This document shows, one piece after another, positions 7,699 through 14,217 of a DNA stretch of 48,087 bases; the first letter of the stretch is position 1, and each line of letters starts with the position of its first letter. A program made the translations under genes and the position numbers. Source of the stretch: an uncultured Clostridia bacterium. GTDB taxonomy: Bacteria; Bacillota; Clostridia; Christensenellales; Borkfalkiaceae. The notes under the pieces are model-generated. The model ran no database searches, had not been told where the DNA came from, and saw only the letters and a list, made by a program, of their open reading frames with translations. Location: contig CALVWQ010000015.1 in NCBI GenBank assembly GCA_944367535.1, forward strand, positions 1-48,087. The letters are read 5' to 3'.

Positions 7699-8400
7699 TC
7701 AATTATCCGCAAAAGTATTTTCCGTTTCCTCGCCGCGTATGCCGGGAATATTGAACTCGGCGTCTGCATCGAAATTCTCTGCATTGTCGTAAGCTGCAAG
7801 TTTGCTTATGGAGACTTCGTAAGCCGTAAGTATCTTTATCTCATCGTTCGAAATTCTTTTCTGATATTCGCGACTCTGTATACGCCCCGCTATGGCTATC
7901 TTTTCCCCTACCGCCAGATTTTTGGCAAACCTCGCGTTTCTGCCCCATGCAATGCACGGTATATAATCAGATTTGTTGTACGACCTGTTAACCGCCACAA
8001 GCAGGTCGGCTATTTCTCTGTTAAAAGGCGTCGTCCTGTAAACCGGAAGTTTGCATATATAACCCGACAAAACTATATTATTTGGATTTTTCACGGGAAC
8101 GTCGTCTAAAAGTTCGCGTACAAAAACCGTGAGCATTAGTTTGCTTTTTCCGTCGACGAGTTTATTGTAACTTCTGAACTGACCGTAAGCGTTTATGGTT
8201 ACTCCGACTTTGAGGTCCTTATCCGCTATAAGTCTTTCTGAAATGGTTACGGGCAAAACGTCGCCCTGTCCGGACAAACGTTTGACGAGCACGTTCATTT
8301 CGTAAAACCCTTCCCCGTATACCTCGTGCGAAAATTCCGCTTCGGTTACGATTTCGCCCTTGATAAACACTCTGTTGTTCTTTTCTGCCAAATAGTTCAT
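7699..8400 (-). CDS. Single-stranded DNA-binding protein with two OB folds
   Basis: The 233-residue protein has two OB-fold segments in tandem, at about 8-95 and 105-205. The second carries the clear SSB-type stretch YIPCIAWGRNARFAKNL and GEKIAIAGRIQSREYQ. The first, with VLPVTISERLIAD and AYGQFRSYNKLVDGKS, is a more diverged copy. It would coat single-stranded DNA during replication or repair. The C-terminus is acidic but lacks the DDDIPF-like tip through which canonical SSBs recruit partners, so this is probably a secondary SSB; the main ssb is expected elsewhere, beside rpsF and rpsR. The ATG is nine bases after GGAGG. It follows the deacetylase gene by 24 bases and is probably co-transcribed with it. 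Confidence 0.8.
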   Translation of the reverse strand: MNYLAEKNNRVFIKGEIVTEAEFSHEVYGEGFYEMNVLVKRLSGQGDVLPVTISERLIADKDLKVGVTINAYGQFRSYNKLVDGKSKLMLTVFVRELLDDVPVKNPNNIVLSGYICKLPVYRTTPFNREIADLLVAVNRSYNKSDYIPCIAWGRNARFAKNLAVGEKIAIAGRIQSREYQKRISNDEIKILTAYEVSISKLAAYDNAENFDADAEFNIPGIRGEETENTFADN

Positions 8401-8424
8401 ATATGTTTTCCTCCAAAGATTTTC

Positions 8425-9192
8425 CTATGAATTTTGTACCTGCGTCCCATCAGAGAGAATTCTGAAATTTTCCCTGTAAATCAGTTCGCCGACGGGGACA
8501 AAAACGTATCCTCTGTCTTTAAGTTCCCTGATTATTTCAGGTAACGCCTTCGCGGTATTTAGTCCCTGATTGTGAAATAAAACGATAGACCCGCTGCCGA
8601 CGCGTGACAGCACTCTAGAACAAATCTCCTCCGCCGACAGATTTTTCCAGTCAAGACTGTCTACGCTCCACTGTATCGTATAAAGTCCCAATTCCGTCGC
8701 AGTATCAATTAAAAGGTCATCGTAATCGCCGTAAGGCGGTCTGAACACTTCGACTTTTTTGCGCGTTATGCTTTCAATCGCCTCGCACGACGTCGTCAGC
8801 TCCTTGACTATTGCCTCGCGGCTTAATTTGCTCATATACGGGTGAGTTGCGGAGTGAGTGCCTATCTCGTGTCCGTAAGAATTTATCTTTTTTACATATT
8901 CGGGATACTTTTCCGTCCAGAATTCGACCATGAAAAACGTACATCTTACATTTTCTTTTTCCATGGTTTGCAAAAGAGAATCGGTATAATCCGTACCCCA
9001 TGCGCAATCAAAAGAAATGGCGATTTTCTTTTCTTCCGTCTTTACCGAATATATCGGCAATTTCCGGAGATTATCGCCGTAAAAAACCGTATGCGCTCCC
9101 GTGCCCGAAAGCACGACGACGGAGATAACTCCGACAAGCAGCATAGATAAAACAACCAATAAAGTTTTCTTTTTTATAAACGCACTATACAT
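8425..9192 (-). CDS. Polysaccharide deacetylase, PdaB-like (NodB domain)
   Basis: The 255-residue protein has a membrane helix at about 9-30 and an extracytoplasmic NodB homology domain (about 55-240). The metal-site motifs are visible: SFDCAWG (the first aspartate motif, in the form seen in sporulation deacetylases of the PdaB type), HSATHPYM with both histidines, and RPPYGDYDD. LFHNQGLNT near the C-terminus supplies the final motif. It should remove acetyl groups from GlcNAc or MurNAc in peptidoglycan. PdaB in Bacillus acts in spore-cortex maintenance, which fits other sporulation hints here, but a vegetative role is not excluded. No good ribosome-binding site precedes the ATG at 9190-9192 and no clear promoter was found. 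Confidence 0.85.
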   Translation of the reverse strand: MYSAFIKKKTLLVVLSMLLVGVISVVVLSGTGAHTVFYGDNLRKLPIYSVKTEEKKIAISFDCAWGTDYTDSLLQTMEKENVRCTFFMVEFWTEKYPEYVKKINSYGHEIGTHSATHPYMSKLSREAIVKELTTSCEAIESITRKKVEVFRPPYGDYDDLLIDTATELGLYTIQWSVDSLDWKNLSAEEICSRVLSRVGSGSIVLFHNQGLNTAKALPEIIRELKDRGYVFVPVGELIYRENFRILSDGTQVQNS

Positions 9193-9307
9193 TCTAATAT
9201 TTTTACCACCGCGAATTTTATCGAATATAATTTGTTTTTGTCCTTTAATGACCTTTTGCTTTTATCGTTTCCATAAAAATATATGTTCATAAAAATACCT
9301 TTATACC

Positions 9308-9342
9308 AAAAAAGCGAAGGAAAATTTTCCCCTCGCTTTTTT
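9308..9342. terminator. Hairpin with A/T flanks, terminator-like
   Basis: AAAAAAGCGA and TCGCTTTTTT arms pair around a G/C and A/T-rich centre with one small mismatch. The flanking homopolymers suit termination in either direction. It is a backup to the hairpin at 9386. Confidence 0.55.
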
Positions 9343-9385
9343 CATGACTTTATCGTTTAAAAATAAAACACGTAAAAATAAAAAT

Positions 9386-9420
9386 AAGCGCTTTTTGCCC
9401 GAAAAGGGCAAAAAGCGCTT
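9386..9420. terminator. Perfect 15-bp hairpin, terminator-like
   Basis: AAGCGCTTTTTGCCC (9386-9400) pairs perfectly with GGGCAAAAAGCGCTT (9406-9420) around a GAAAA loop. It lies about 100 bases past the stop codon of the small membrane-protein gene. No pure T tract follows on either strand, so termination efficiency is uncertain. Confidence 0.5.
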
Positions 9421-9515
9421 GAAAACAATGTCAATGCAAATTTCAATAAAAAATTATCTGAAAATATTCAAAAAACATTCTCGATTAAAAATAAATTTAT
9501 TTATTCCCGATCAAG

Positions 9516-9728
9516 TTATTTATTTTCACCGTCGTCGGACTTCTTTACGCAAAGCGTCATGAAAACCGCTATGACGTTAAAGAAAAAGCCCGCCCAGAAC
9601 CAGAGAAAATCGCTCATTCGCGGATTCTTTTCCCTGATAAGTTCCACGCAGATTTTTCCGCAGACAATTCCGCCTAGAACATAAATAATTATAAAAAGAC
9701 AAAATTGTATTATCGATATAGCCAGCAT
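9516..9728 (-). CDS. Small two-helix membrane protein, unknown
   Basis: The 70-residue product has two hydrophobic helices (about 3-25 and 45-65) joined by a charged loop, VELIREKNPRMSD, and a short charged tail. I do not recognise it. The start is the ATG at 9726-9728, five bases after GGAGG. The frame can be read further upstream, but that part overlaps a near-perfect promoter and is not coding. It is a single-gene unit with its own promoter and a downstream hairpin. Confidence 0.75.
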   Translation of the reverse strand: MLAISIIQFCLFIIIYVLGGIVCGKICVELIREKNPRMSDFLWFWAGFFFNVIAVFMTLCVKKSDDGENK

Positions 9729-9774
9729 AAGTTCCTCCGAATGTATAAACCGATATTTATACTTAATATATTTT

Positions 9775-9803
9775 ATTTTAACGCGGAATATACCTTTTGT
9801 CAA
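9775..9803 (-). promoter_or_regulatory. Promoter of the small membrane-protein gene
   Basis: TTGACA (9798-9803) and TAAAAT (9775-9780) are 17 bases apart on the minus strand. The leader is about 40 bases and carries GGAGG. This fixes the gene start at 9728. Confidence 0.7.
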
Positions 9804-9862
9804 CAGTTACCGCGAAAATAGTAGTTAAATTGCGCTAAATAACGAATTTTATATATAAAAAA

Positions 9863-9894
9863 CCGTGCGCGGCACATGAAATTACCGCGCACGG
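9863..9894 (-). terminator. Terminator of the perR-rubrerythrin operon
   Basis: A perfect 10-bp stem (CCGTGCGCGG, 9863-9872, with 9885-9894) has a 12-base loop and is followed on the minus strand by TTTTTT. It lies 25 bases beyond the rubrerythrin stop codon. Confidence 0.85.
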
Positions 9895-9918
9895 CTGAAA
9901 TTTTTGATAACGAAAATA

Positions 9919-10464
9919 TTATTTACCGAAATATCTCTTCAAAAGCCCCGCAAAAGCCTTGCCGTGGCGAGCCTCGTCGCGAGCCATTTCGTGCACTGTA
10001 TCGTGTATGGCATCAAGATTTAACGCTTTTGCTTTCTTGGCGAGTTCAAACTTGCCTGCCGTCGCGCCGTTTTCCGCCTCTACGCGCATTTCGAGATTTT
10101 TCTTTGTGGAATCGGTTACCACCTCGCCGAGAAGTTCTGCGAACTTTGCAGCATGTTCGGCTTCTTCATAAGCCGCCTTTTCCCAATAAAGACCGATCTC
10201 GGGATAGCCTTCCCTGTGCGCCACTCTCGCCATTGCAAGGTACATTCCGACTTCGGTGCATTCGCCCGTAAAGTTCATTCTGAGTCCTTCGATGATTTCG
10301 GGGTCTACACCCTGTGCTACACCCACAACGTGTTCGGCAGCCCAACTCATTTCGGATTTCTGTTCTATAAACTTTTCCGACGGCGCGCCGCACTGAGGGC
10401 ATTTTTCGGGAGCAGAATCTCCTTCATGTACATAACCGCAAATACTGCATACAAACTTTTTCAT
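9919..10464 (-). CDS. rbr: Reverse rubrerythrin (rubredoxin domain first), peroxide reductase
   Basis: The 181-residue protein begins with a rubredoxin domain whose iron is held by C6, C9, C22 and C25 (CSIC and CPQC). A ferritin-like di-iron four-helix domain follows (about 45-180) with glutamate/histidine helices such as [28 protein letters not shown] and [11 protein letters not shown]. In ordinary rubrerythrin the rubredoxin is at the C-terminus. The reversed order is known from clostridia, where it acts as a very active NADH-dependent peroxidase and is PerR-controlled. It reduces hydrogen peroxide to water in the cytoplasm. AAGGAG sits seven bases before the ATG. It lies 30 bases after perR and shares its transcript, consistent with PerR control. 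Confidence 0.92.
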   Translation of the reverse strand: MKKFVCSICGYVHEGDSAPEKCPQCGAPSEKFIEQKSEMSWAAEHVVGVAQGVDPEIIEGLRMNFTGECTEVGMYLAMARVAHREGYPEIGLYWEKAAYEEAEHAAKFAELLGEVVTDSTKKNLEMRVEAENGATAGKFELAKKAKALNLDAIHDTVHEMARDEARHGKAFAGLLKRYFGK

Positions 10465-10494
10465 TTTTTATCTCCTTTTCAGGGTTTATCCCCT

Positions 10495-10872
10495 TTAATT
10501 TTTTTCCTTTTTACCGCATTCCGCACAAACACCGTAATAAACGCATTTCGCGCCGCTCACCGAAAACCCGCGCTCAGCCAGTTTTCCGATTTGTCCGTCC
10601 TCATAAAACATATCGTATATTTTACCGCAACGGTCGCATATAAAGTGTCCGTGCGGCAGGACGTTATAGTCATAATGAATCTTTTTATCCTGCGTTTCGA
10701 GCGTTACGAGCTTATCCTCTTCCGCGAGAACTTTAAGATTTCTGTAAACCGTTCCAAGACTGATATTGGGCTCTCTCTCCCTCGCCGCGACATATATAGC
10801 ATCCGCAGTCGGATGAGTTGTATTGCCCGTTATTATATCGAGAATCAGTTCACGCTGTCTCGAATGTCTCAT
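10495..10872 (-). CDS. perR: Peroxide-responsive repressor PerR (Fur family)
   Basis: This 125-residue Fur-family protein has an N-terminal winged helix (about 5-60) with ISLGTVYRNLKVL as the recognition region, and a C-terminal dimerisation domain. Structural zinc ligands are C79, C82, C116 and C119. Residues H20, D68, H74, H76 and D87 align with the five metal ligands of Bacillus PerR; the aspartate at the last position is the one that separates peroxide-sensing PerR from Fur. In PerR, iron-catalysed oxidation of the histidines by peroxide releases DNA. The N-terminus is shorter than usual for PerR. The start ATG follows AGGAG by six bases. A Fur/PerR-type palindrome covers its predicted transcription start. 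Confidence 0.88.
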   Translation of the reverse strand: MRHSRQRELILDIITGNTTHPTADAIYVAAREREPNISLGTVYRNLKVLAEEDKLVTLETQDKKIHYDYNVLPHGHFICDRCGKIYDMFYEDGQIGKLAERGFSVSGAKCVYYGVCAECGKKEKN

Positions 10873-10889
10873 TTACGTCTCCTAAATAG

Positions 10890-10904
10890 TAATGATTATC
10901 ATTA
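10890..10904. promoter_or_regulatory. Fur/PerR-type operator
   Basis: A 7-1-7 inverted repeat, read on the minus strand as TAATGATAATCATTA, contains the core AATGATAATCATT of the classical Fur box and matches most of the PerR box. It spans the predicted transcription start of perR, so binding would block the promoter and give autorepression, with rbr following. Confidence 0.75.
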
Positions 10905-10931
10905 TTATATCATTTAAAAATTTAAAGTCAA
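10904..10931 (-). promoter_or_regulatory. Promoter of perR-rbr
   Basis: TTGACT (10926-10931) and TATAAT (10904-10909) are 16 bases apart on the minus strand. The predicted start near 10897 falls inside the Fur/PerR-type palindrome. Confidence 0.75.
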
Positions 10932-11221
10932 GTATTTTTCGCATAAAATAAAAAAATTTCGGAAAAAATGAATATTCGTATAAATATTTTTTACAAAGTA
11001 ATTTAGAAAATAAAAAAGCGAAATTTAAAATCGGGTACGGCAATACGAAAATATTTTAATGACAAAAATTTAAAAATATAAATTACAAAATTAACCTCAC
11101 ATATAATCTATAATGTAAATTTCAGTTTTTAACTCTGACTTTTATAACTTTCTATCATTCACATAAGATAATGACAAAGATAGCAAAATAATATTTACAG
11201 CTTTTAATTTCTTTATTACAT

Positions 11222-11258
11222 AAATTCTGCGCCGCGGAAAATCCGCGGCGCAGAATTT
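11222..11258. terminator. Strong 17-bp hairpin, terminator-like
   Basis: A perfect 17-bp stem (11222-11238 with 11242-11258) with an AAA loop and AT-rich flanks. On the minus strand it could finally stop transcripts of the long housekeeping operon about 230 bases past spoVM. Confidence 0.6.
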
Positions 11259-11454
11259 AACGGTATCTAATAAATACCGAGTAAATATCATAAAATATTA
11301 AATAATAAGGTTATGATGTAAATATGTAGTAAATATTATTATTTTTAATAAAATTTATTCCTTAATGAATAACGTAAAAATTCAACTTTAACGAAAACAA
11401 ATCATTTCGGCATCATTGTTACAATAAAATCATGCAACCAAGTCTTTAAAATCG

Positions 11455-11480
11455 TTTATCCCCGCGTCTGCGGGGATAAA
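11455..11480 (-). terminator. Hairpin just after spoVM
   Basis: TTTATCCCCGC (11455-11465) pairs with GCGGGGATAAA (11470-11480) around a four-base loop. On the minus strand it comes eight bases after the stop codon and is followed by ATTTTAAA, a modest T tract. It is likely a partial terminator. Confidence 0.6.
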
Positions 11481-11487
11481 GGTCAGT

Positions 11488-11580
11488 TTACTGAGGTTTT
11501 GCCTGCTTGCTCTTCCCGCAAAAGAAGAGTCTTAAAACCTTTCTTATAATCATCGGCGGTTTGATACAGCATATTTTCAT
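11488..11580 (-). CDS. spoVM: Probable SpoVM, spore-coat membrane-curvature peptide
   Basis: A 30-codon frame, MKICCIKPPMIIRKVLRLFF followed by a basic tail, begins at an ATG seven bases after AGAGG. Bacillus SpoVM is 26 residues, also begins with MK, has IK at positions 6-7 and a key proline at position 9, then an amphipathic helix; all are matched here. SpoVM inserts shallowly in the convex forespore membrane and anchors SpoIVA for coat assembly. Location supports the call: in Bacillus spoVM lies just downstream of rpe. A sigma-E-like promoter precedes it and a hairpin follows. Overall residue identity is low, as expected for so short a peptide, and this remains an assignment by eye. Confidence 0.72.
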   Translation of the reverse strand: MKICCIKPPMIIRKVLRLFFCGKSKQAKPQ

Positions 11581-11607
11581 AACTTTACCTCTTTTTTCTG
11601 ATAACAC

Positions 11608-11636
11608 ATTATATGCCGCCGTTATAAAAAATGTTC
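11608..11636 (-). promoter_or_regulatory. Sigma-E-like sporulation promoter of spoVM
   Basis: On the minus strand GAACATT (11630-11636) and CATATAAT (11608-11615) are 14 bases apart. The Bacillus sigma-E consensus is KMATATT and CATACAMT with 13-15 bases between; one base in each element differs. The leader to the ATG would be about 20 bases. Sigma-E drives spoVM in Bacillus. Confidence 0.6.
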
Positions 11637-11644
11637 AAAGATAT

Positions 11645-12301
11645 TTATATTTCACGAAGTTCCCTGATTATTTTTGCCCTGTCCGCCTCTTTAAATATCG
11701 TACTTCCCGCGACTATGACGTTTGCGCCCGCGCGTTTCACGTCGGCAACGTTCTGTCTGTTGATACCGCCGTCTATTTCAAGGTCTATATCTTTTCCGCA
11801 GTTTTTAATCATCATATAAACTTCGGAAATTTTCGGGAGCACTTCTTTAATAAACGCCTGACCTCCGAACCCCGGGAAAACGCTCATGAGCAAAATCATG
11901 TCGCATTCTTCGAGCACGTCCGCAATTGCAGACGCGGGAGTATCGGGATTTATGACTGCGCCGCACTTAACGCCTAAGCTTTTAATCGCTTTAAGCGTAT
12001 CTTTAAGCCTGTCTCCGCAAGCCTCATAGTGGACGGTAATGATATCCGAGCCCGCCTTTACGAATCGGTCGATATATTTCCAAGGATTCAAAATCATGAG
12101 ATGAGTGTCGAACACCGCGTCGGTATACGGTCTTGCTTCCTCTATAAATTTAGGCCCGAAAGAAATATTATTGACGAAATTCCCGTCCATGACGTCTAAA
12201 TGCAACAGGTCTGCACCGTTTGATACTATATCTTTGACTTCCTCGCCGAACTTGGAAAAATCAGCGGACAACATCGACGGCGCAATTTTAATCTTTTTCA
12301 T
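11645..12301 (-). CDS. rpe: Ribulose-phosphate 3-epimerase
   Basis: The 218-residue TIM-barrel enzyme interconverts ribulose 5-phosphate and xylulose 5-phosphate in the pentose phosphate pathway. Motifs in order: APSMLSADF at the N-terminus, LLHLDVMDGNFV with a catalytic/metal aspartate, DTHLMI, MSVFPGFGGQAFI (normally MSVNPGFGGQ, so one unusual Phe), and EIDGGIN with the second catalytic aspartate. The start is the ATG at 12299-12301, five bases after AAGGAG, inside the end of rsgA; the two genes overlap by 14 bases, implying translational coupling. Upstream in-frame codons belong to that overlap, not to this protein. Confidence 0.95.
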   Translation of the reverse strand: MKKIKIAPSMLSADFSKFGEEVKDIVSNGADLLHLDVMDGNFVNNISFGPKFIEEARPYTDAVFDTHLMILNPWKYIDRFVKAGSDIITVHYEACGDRLKDTLKAIKSLGVKCGAVINPDTPASAIADVLEECDMILLMSVFPGFGGQAFIKEVLPKISEVYMMIKNCGKDIDLEIDGGINRQNVADVKRAGANVIVAGSTIFKEADRAKIIRELREI

Positions 12302-13145
12302 AATCTCTCCTTTTCTCAAATAATTGCGAATATATCTTTTTATATCTTTCATATCTTTCGCAAGACAATTCTCCCGCCTCAACCAATTCCTTTATTTTAC
12401 AGTCGGGCTCGGTTATGTGTCTGCATCCTCTGAATCTGCATTCCCCGGCATACTGAGCATATTCCGGATAAAGCGAAGGTAGATTTTGCGGCGGAACGGC
12501 CGCGTCTATCGCGGCAAATCCCGGGGTATCCACAATCATGAACCCGTCTTTTTCGAATATTTCAGAGCAGGTCGTCGTATGCTTTCCGCGGCCTGTTTTT
12601 CGGCTCACATCTCCGGTTTTGAGGTCAATTCCGAAAAGGGCTTTTACGACCGAAGTCTTTCCCGCCGCACTCTGTCCCGCGAGCACGGTAAGTTTTCCCT
12701 TTATCGTTTCTTCGAGTTTTTCCTTTCCCTCTCCGCTCACTGCCGAAAATGACAGAATTTTAACGCCCGCCTTTCCGAATTGAGATTCAACAATACCCGT
12801 CAGAGCGTCGCCGATATCGGTTTTATTGACCGCTATCACCGCCTGCACGCCCTGAAACGCCGCGTTTACAAGCACTTTGTCAACAAGGTAAAAATCGGGT
12901 TCGGGAAGCGGGGAAATAACTACCAGTATAAGGTCCGCATTGCTGACGTTAGGTCTGTTAAACCTGTTTTTGCGCGGAAGGACCTCTGTTATGACACCTT
13001 CCTTTCCCAACTCCACCAAATCGCCGACGGAAAGTCCGTCGCCCTTGATTTTCAAAGCGCCCTTTGCGGCACACACGAAAATTTCTCCCGAGTCGCTTTT
13101 TACGGTATATTCGTTGGAACTGATTTTATATATCCGCCCTCTCAA
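12288..13145 (-). CDS. rsgA: Ribosome small-subunit biogenesis GTPase RsgA
   Basis: This 285-residue circularly permuted GTPase helps mature the 30S subunit. An OB fold (about 1-60) is followed by the GTPase motifs in permuted order: NKTD (107-110), the P-loop GQSAAGKTS (157-165, usually GxSGVGKS, here AA in place of GV) and DTPGF (206-210). A zinc knuckle uses C236, C241, H243 and C249. The start is a TTG at 13143-13145, supported by AAGGAG six bases upstream; it overlaps the end of rlmN by 20 bases. In Bacillus the phosphatase and kinase genes prpC and prkC sit between rlmN and this gene; they are absent here. Confidence 0.94.
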   Translation of the reverse strand: MRGRIYKISSNEYTVKSDSGEIFVCAAKGALKIKGDGLSVGDLVELGKEGVITEVLPRKNRFNRPNVSNADLILVVISPLPEPDFYLVDKVLVNAAFQGVQAVIAVNKTDIGDALTGIVESQFGKAGVKILSFSAVSGEGKEKLEETIKGKLTVLAGQSAAGKTSVVKALFGIDLKTGDVSRKTGRGKHTTTCSEIFEKDGFMIVDTPGFAAIDAAVPPQNLPSLYPEYAQYAGECRFRGCRHITEPDCKIKELVEAGELSCERYERYKKIYSQLFEKRRDYEKD

Positions 13146-14193
13146 ATTTTACTCCTTGATTATTTCCTTCTTCGAGGAACCTTCTGCGAAGTTGCCCGCA
13201 CGCTCCTTCTATATCTTCACCCATCTTGCGCCTGACCGTCGCGGATATGCCGCCCTTTTCCAAAAAAGCGGAAAACGCATACGCCTGTTTTTCCGTACCG
13301 CTTTTCAAATTGTTTTCTTTAACTTCGTTCAATCGTATAAGATTGACATGACAAGGTCTGCCTTTAAGCAGCGAAACGAGTGCGGCGGCGTGCCGTTCGG
13401 TATCGTTTTCACCGCGTATGAGAACATATTCGAATATATAGCGTCTTCCCGTATGCGCGAAATAATCCGAACAAGCGGCGAGAATTTCGGCTATGGAATA
13501 CTTTTTGGCGACAGGCATTATTTTCTGTCTTTCGGCGTCAAACGGAGAATGCAGCGACACCGTAAGCGTAACGGGCAGGTTCTCCTTTCCGAGCGCATAC
13601 ATCGCGGGCACCAGCCCAGAGGTCGAAAGACTAACGTTTCTCGCACTGATATTCAGCCCGCCCTCCTCGGATAAAAGCCTTATGAATTTTACGGTATTGT
13701 CATAATTATCGAGAGGTTCGCCGCTTCCCATAAGAACAACGTTGGTAACTTTTCGTTTATCGCCCACGCCGCCCGAAAGATAGCGGTTTACCGATACTAC
13801 TTCGCCGAGTATCTCACCCGCTTCAAGGTTTCTAATAAGCCCGTCTATGCCCGACGCGCAGAAAGCGCAGTGCATGCGGCACCCAACCTGCGTCGATACG
13901 CAGAGGGTATTGCCGTATTTATAGCGCATAAGTACGCCCTCGATGACGTTTCCGTCGCCGAGAAGAAACAGGAATTTTTCCGTGCCGTCCGCACTTTTCA
14001 GCGTCTTTATTATTTTGACGGGCTGCGCGATATAATTTTCGGCGAGTTTTTCGCGCAGCGTTTTGGAAAGGTCGGTCATCTCGGAAAACTCCAATCCCGC
14101 GTGAAGCGACTTATGTATCTGCGCCGCGCGGTAACTCTTTTCTCCGAGAGCGTCGGTTATCAGGTTGATTTCCGCTTTACTGCGGCCGAGCAT
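13126..14193 (-). CDS. rlmN: Dual-specificity 23S rRNA/tRNA adenine-C2 methyltransferase RlmN
   Basis: A radical-SAM enzyme that methylates A2503 of 23S rRNA and A37 of some tRNAs. The 4Fe-4S motif is CRMHCAFC (C105, C109, C112 from the chosen start), just after TLCVSTQVG. MGSGEPLDNYD, SLSTSGLVP and VSLHSPFD follow, and the C-terminal GEDIEGACGQLR holds the methyl-carrying cysteine. The gene begins in the junction with rsmB. The ATG at 14193 fits the family length; a TTG at 14217, directly after the rsmB stop codon, would add eight residues. Neither has a strong ribosome-binding site. Function certain, start uncertain. Confidence 0.93.
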   Translation of the reverse strand: MLGRSKAEINLITDALGEKSYRAAQIHKSLHAGLEFSEMTDLSKTLREKLAENYIAQPVKIIKTLKSADGTEKFLFLLGDGNVIEGVLMRYKYGNTLCVSTQVGCRMHCAFCASGIDGLIRNLEAGEILGEVVSVNRYLSGGVGDKRKVTNVVLMGSGEPLDNYDNTVKFIRLLSEEGGLNISARNVSLSTSGLVPAMYALGKENLPVTLTVSLHSPFDAERQKIMPVAKKYSIAEILAACSDYFAHTGRRYIFEYVLIRGENDTERHAAALVSLLKGRPCHVNLIRLNEVKENNLKSGTEKQAYAFSAFLEKGGISATVRRKMGEDIEGACGQLRRRFLEEGNNQGVKFERADI

Positions 14194-14217
14194 TATTTCC
14201 AAAACTAAACCTCTCAA

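Larger units (their letters stand above)
9193..9515. other. Intergenic region with two hairpins
   Basis: This AT-rich gap contains no credible gene. It holds two strong hairpins (9308-9342 and 9386-9420) downstream of the small membrane-protein gene, and presumably the unrecognised promoter of the deacetylase. A 72-codon plus-strand frame here reads through one hairpin and is judged spurious. Confidence 0.6.
10905..11487. other. AT-rich region without a recognisable gene
   Basis: About 580 bases, strongly AT-rich, carry the perR promoter at one end and two hairpins (11222-11258 and 11455-11480) toward the other. No credible reading frame, tRNA or riboswitch was seen. The 17-bp hairpin is farther from a gene end than expected, so an untranslated RNA or a long 3' tail is possible. 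Confidence 0.5.

Noticed and set aside
9344-9562. 72-codon plus-strand frame
   Set aside because: It reads through a terminator-like hairpin and into the end of a better-supported minus-strand gene; lysine-rich composition reflects A-rich DNA.
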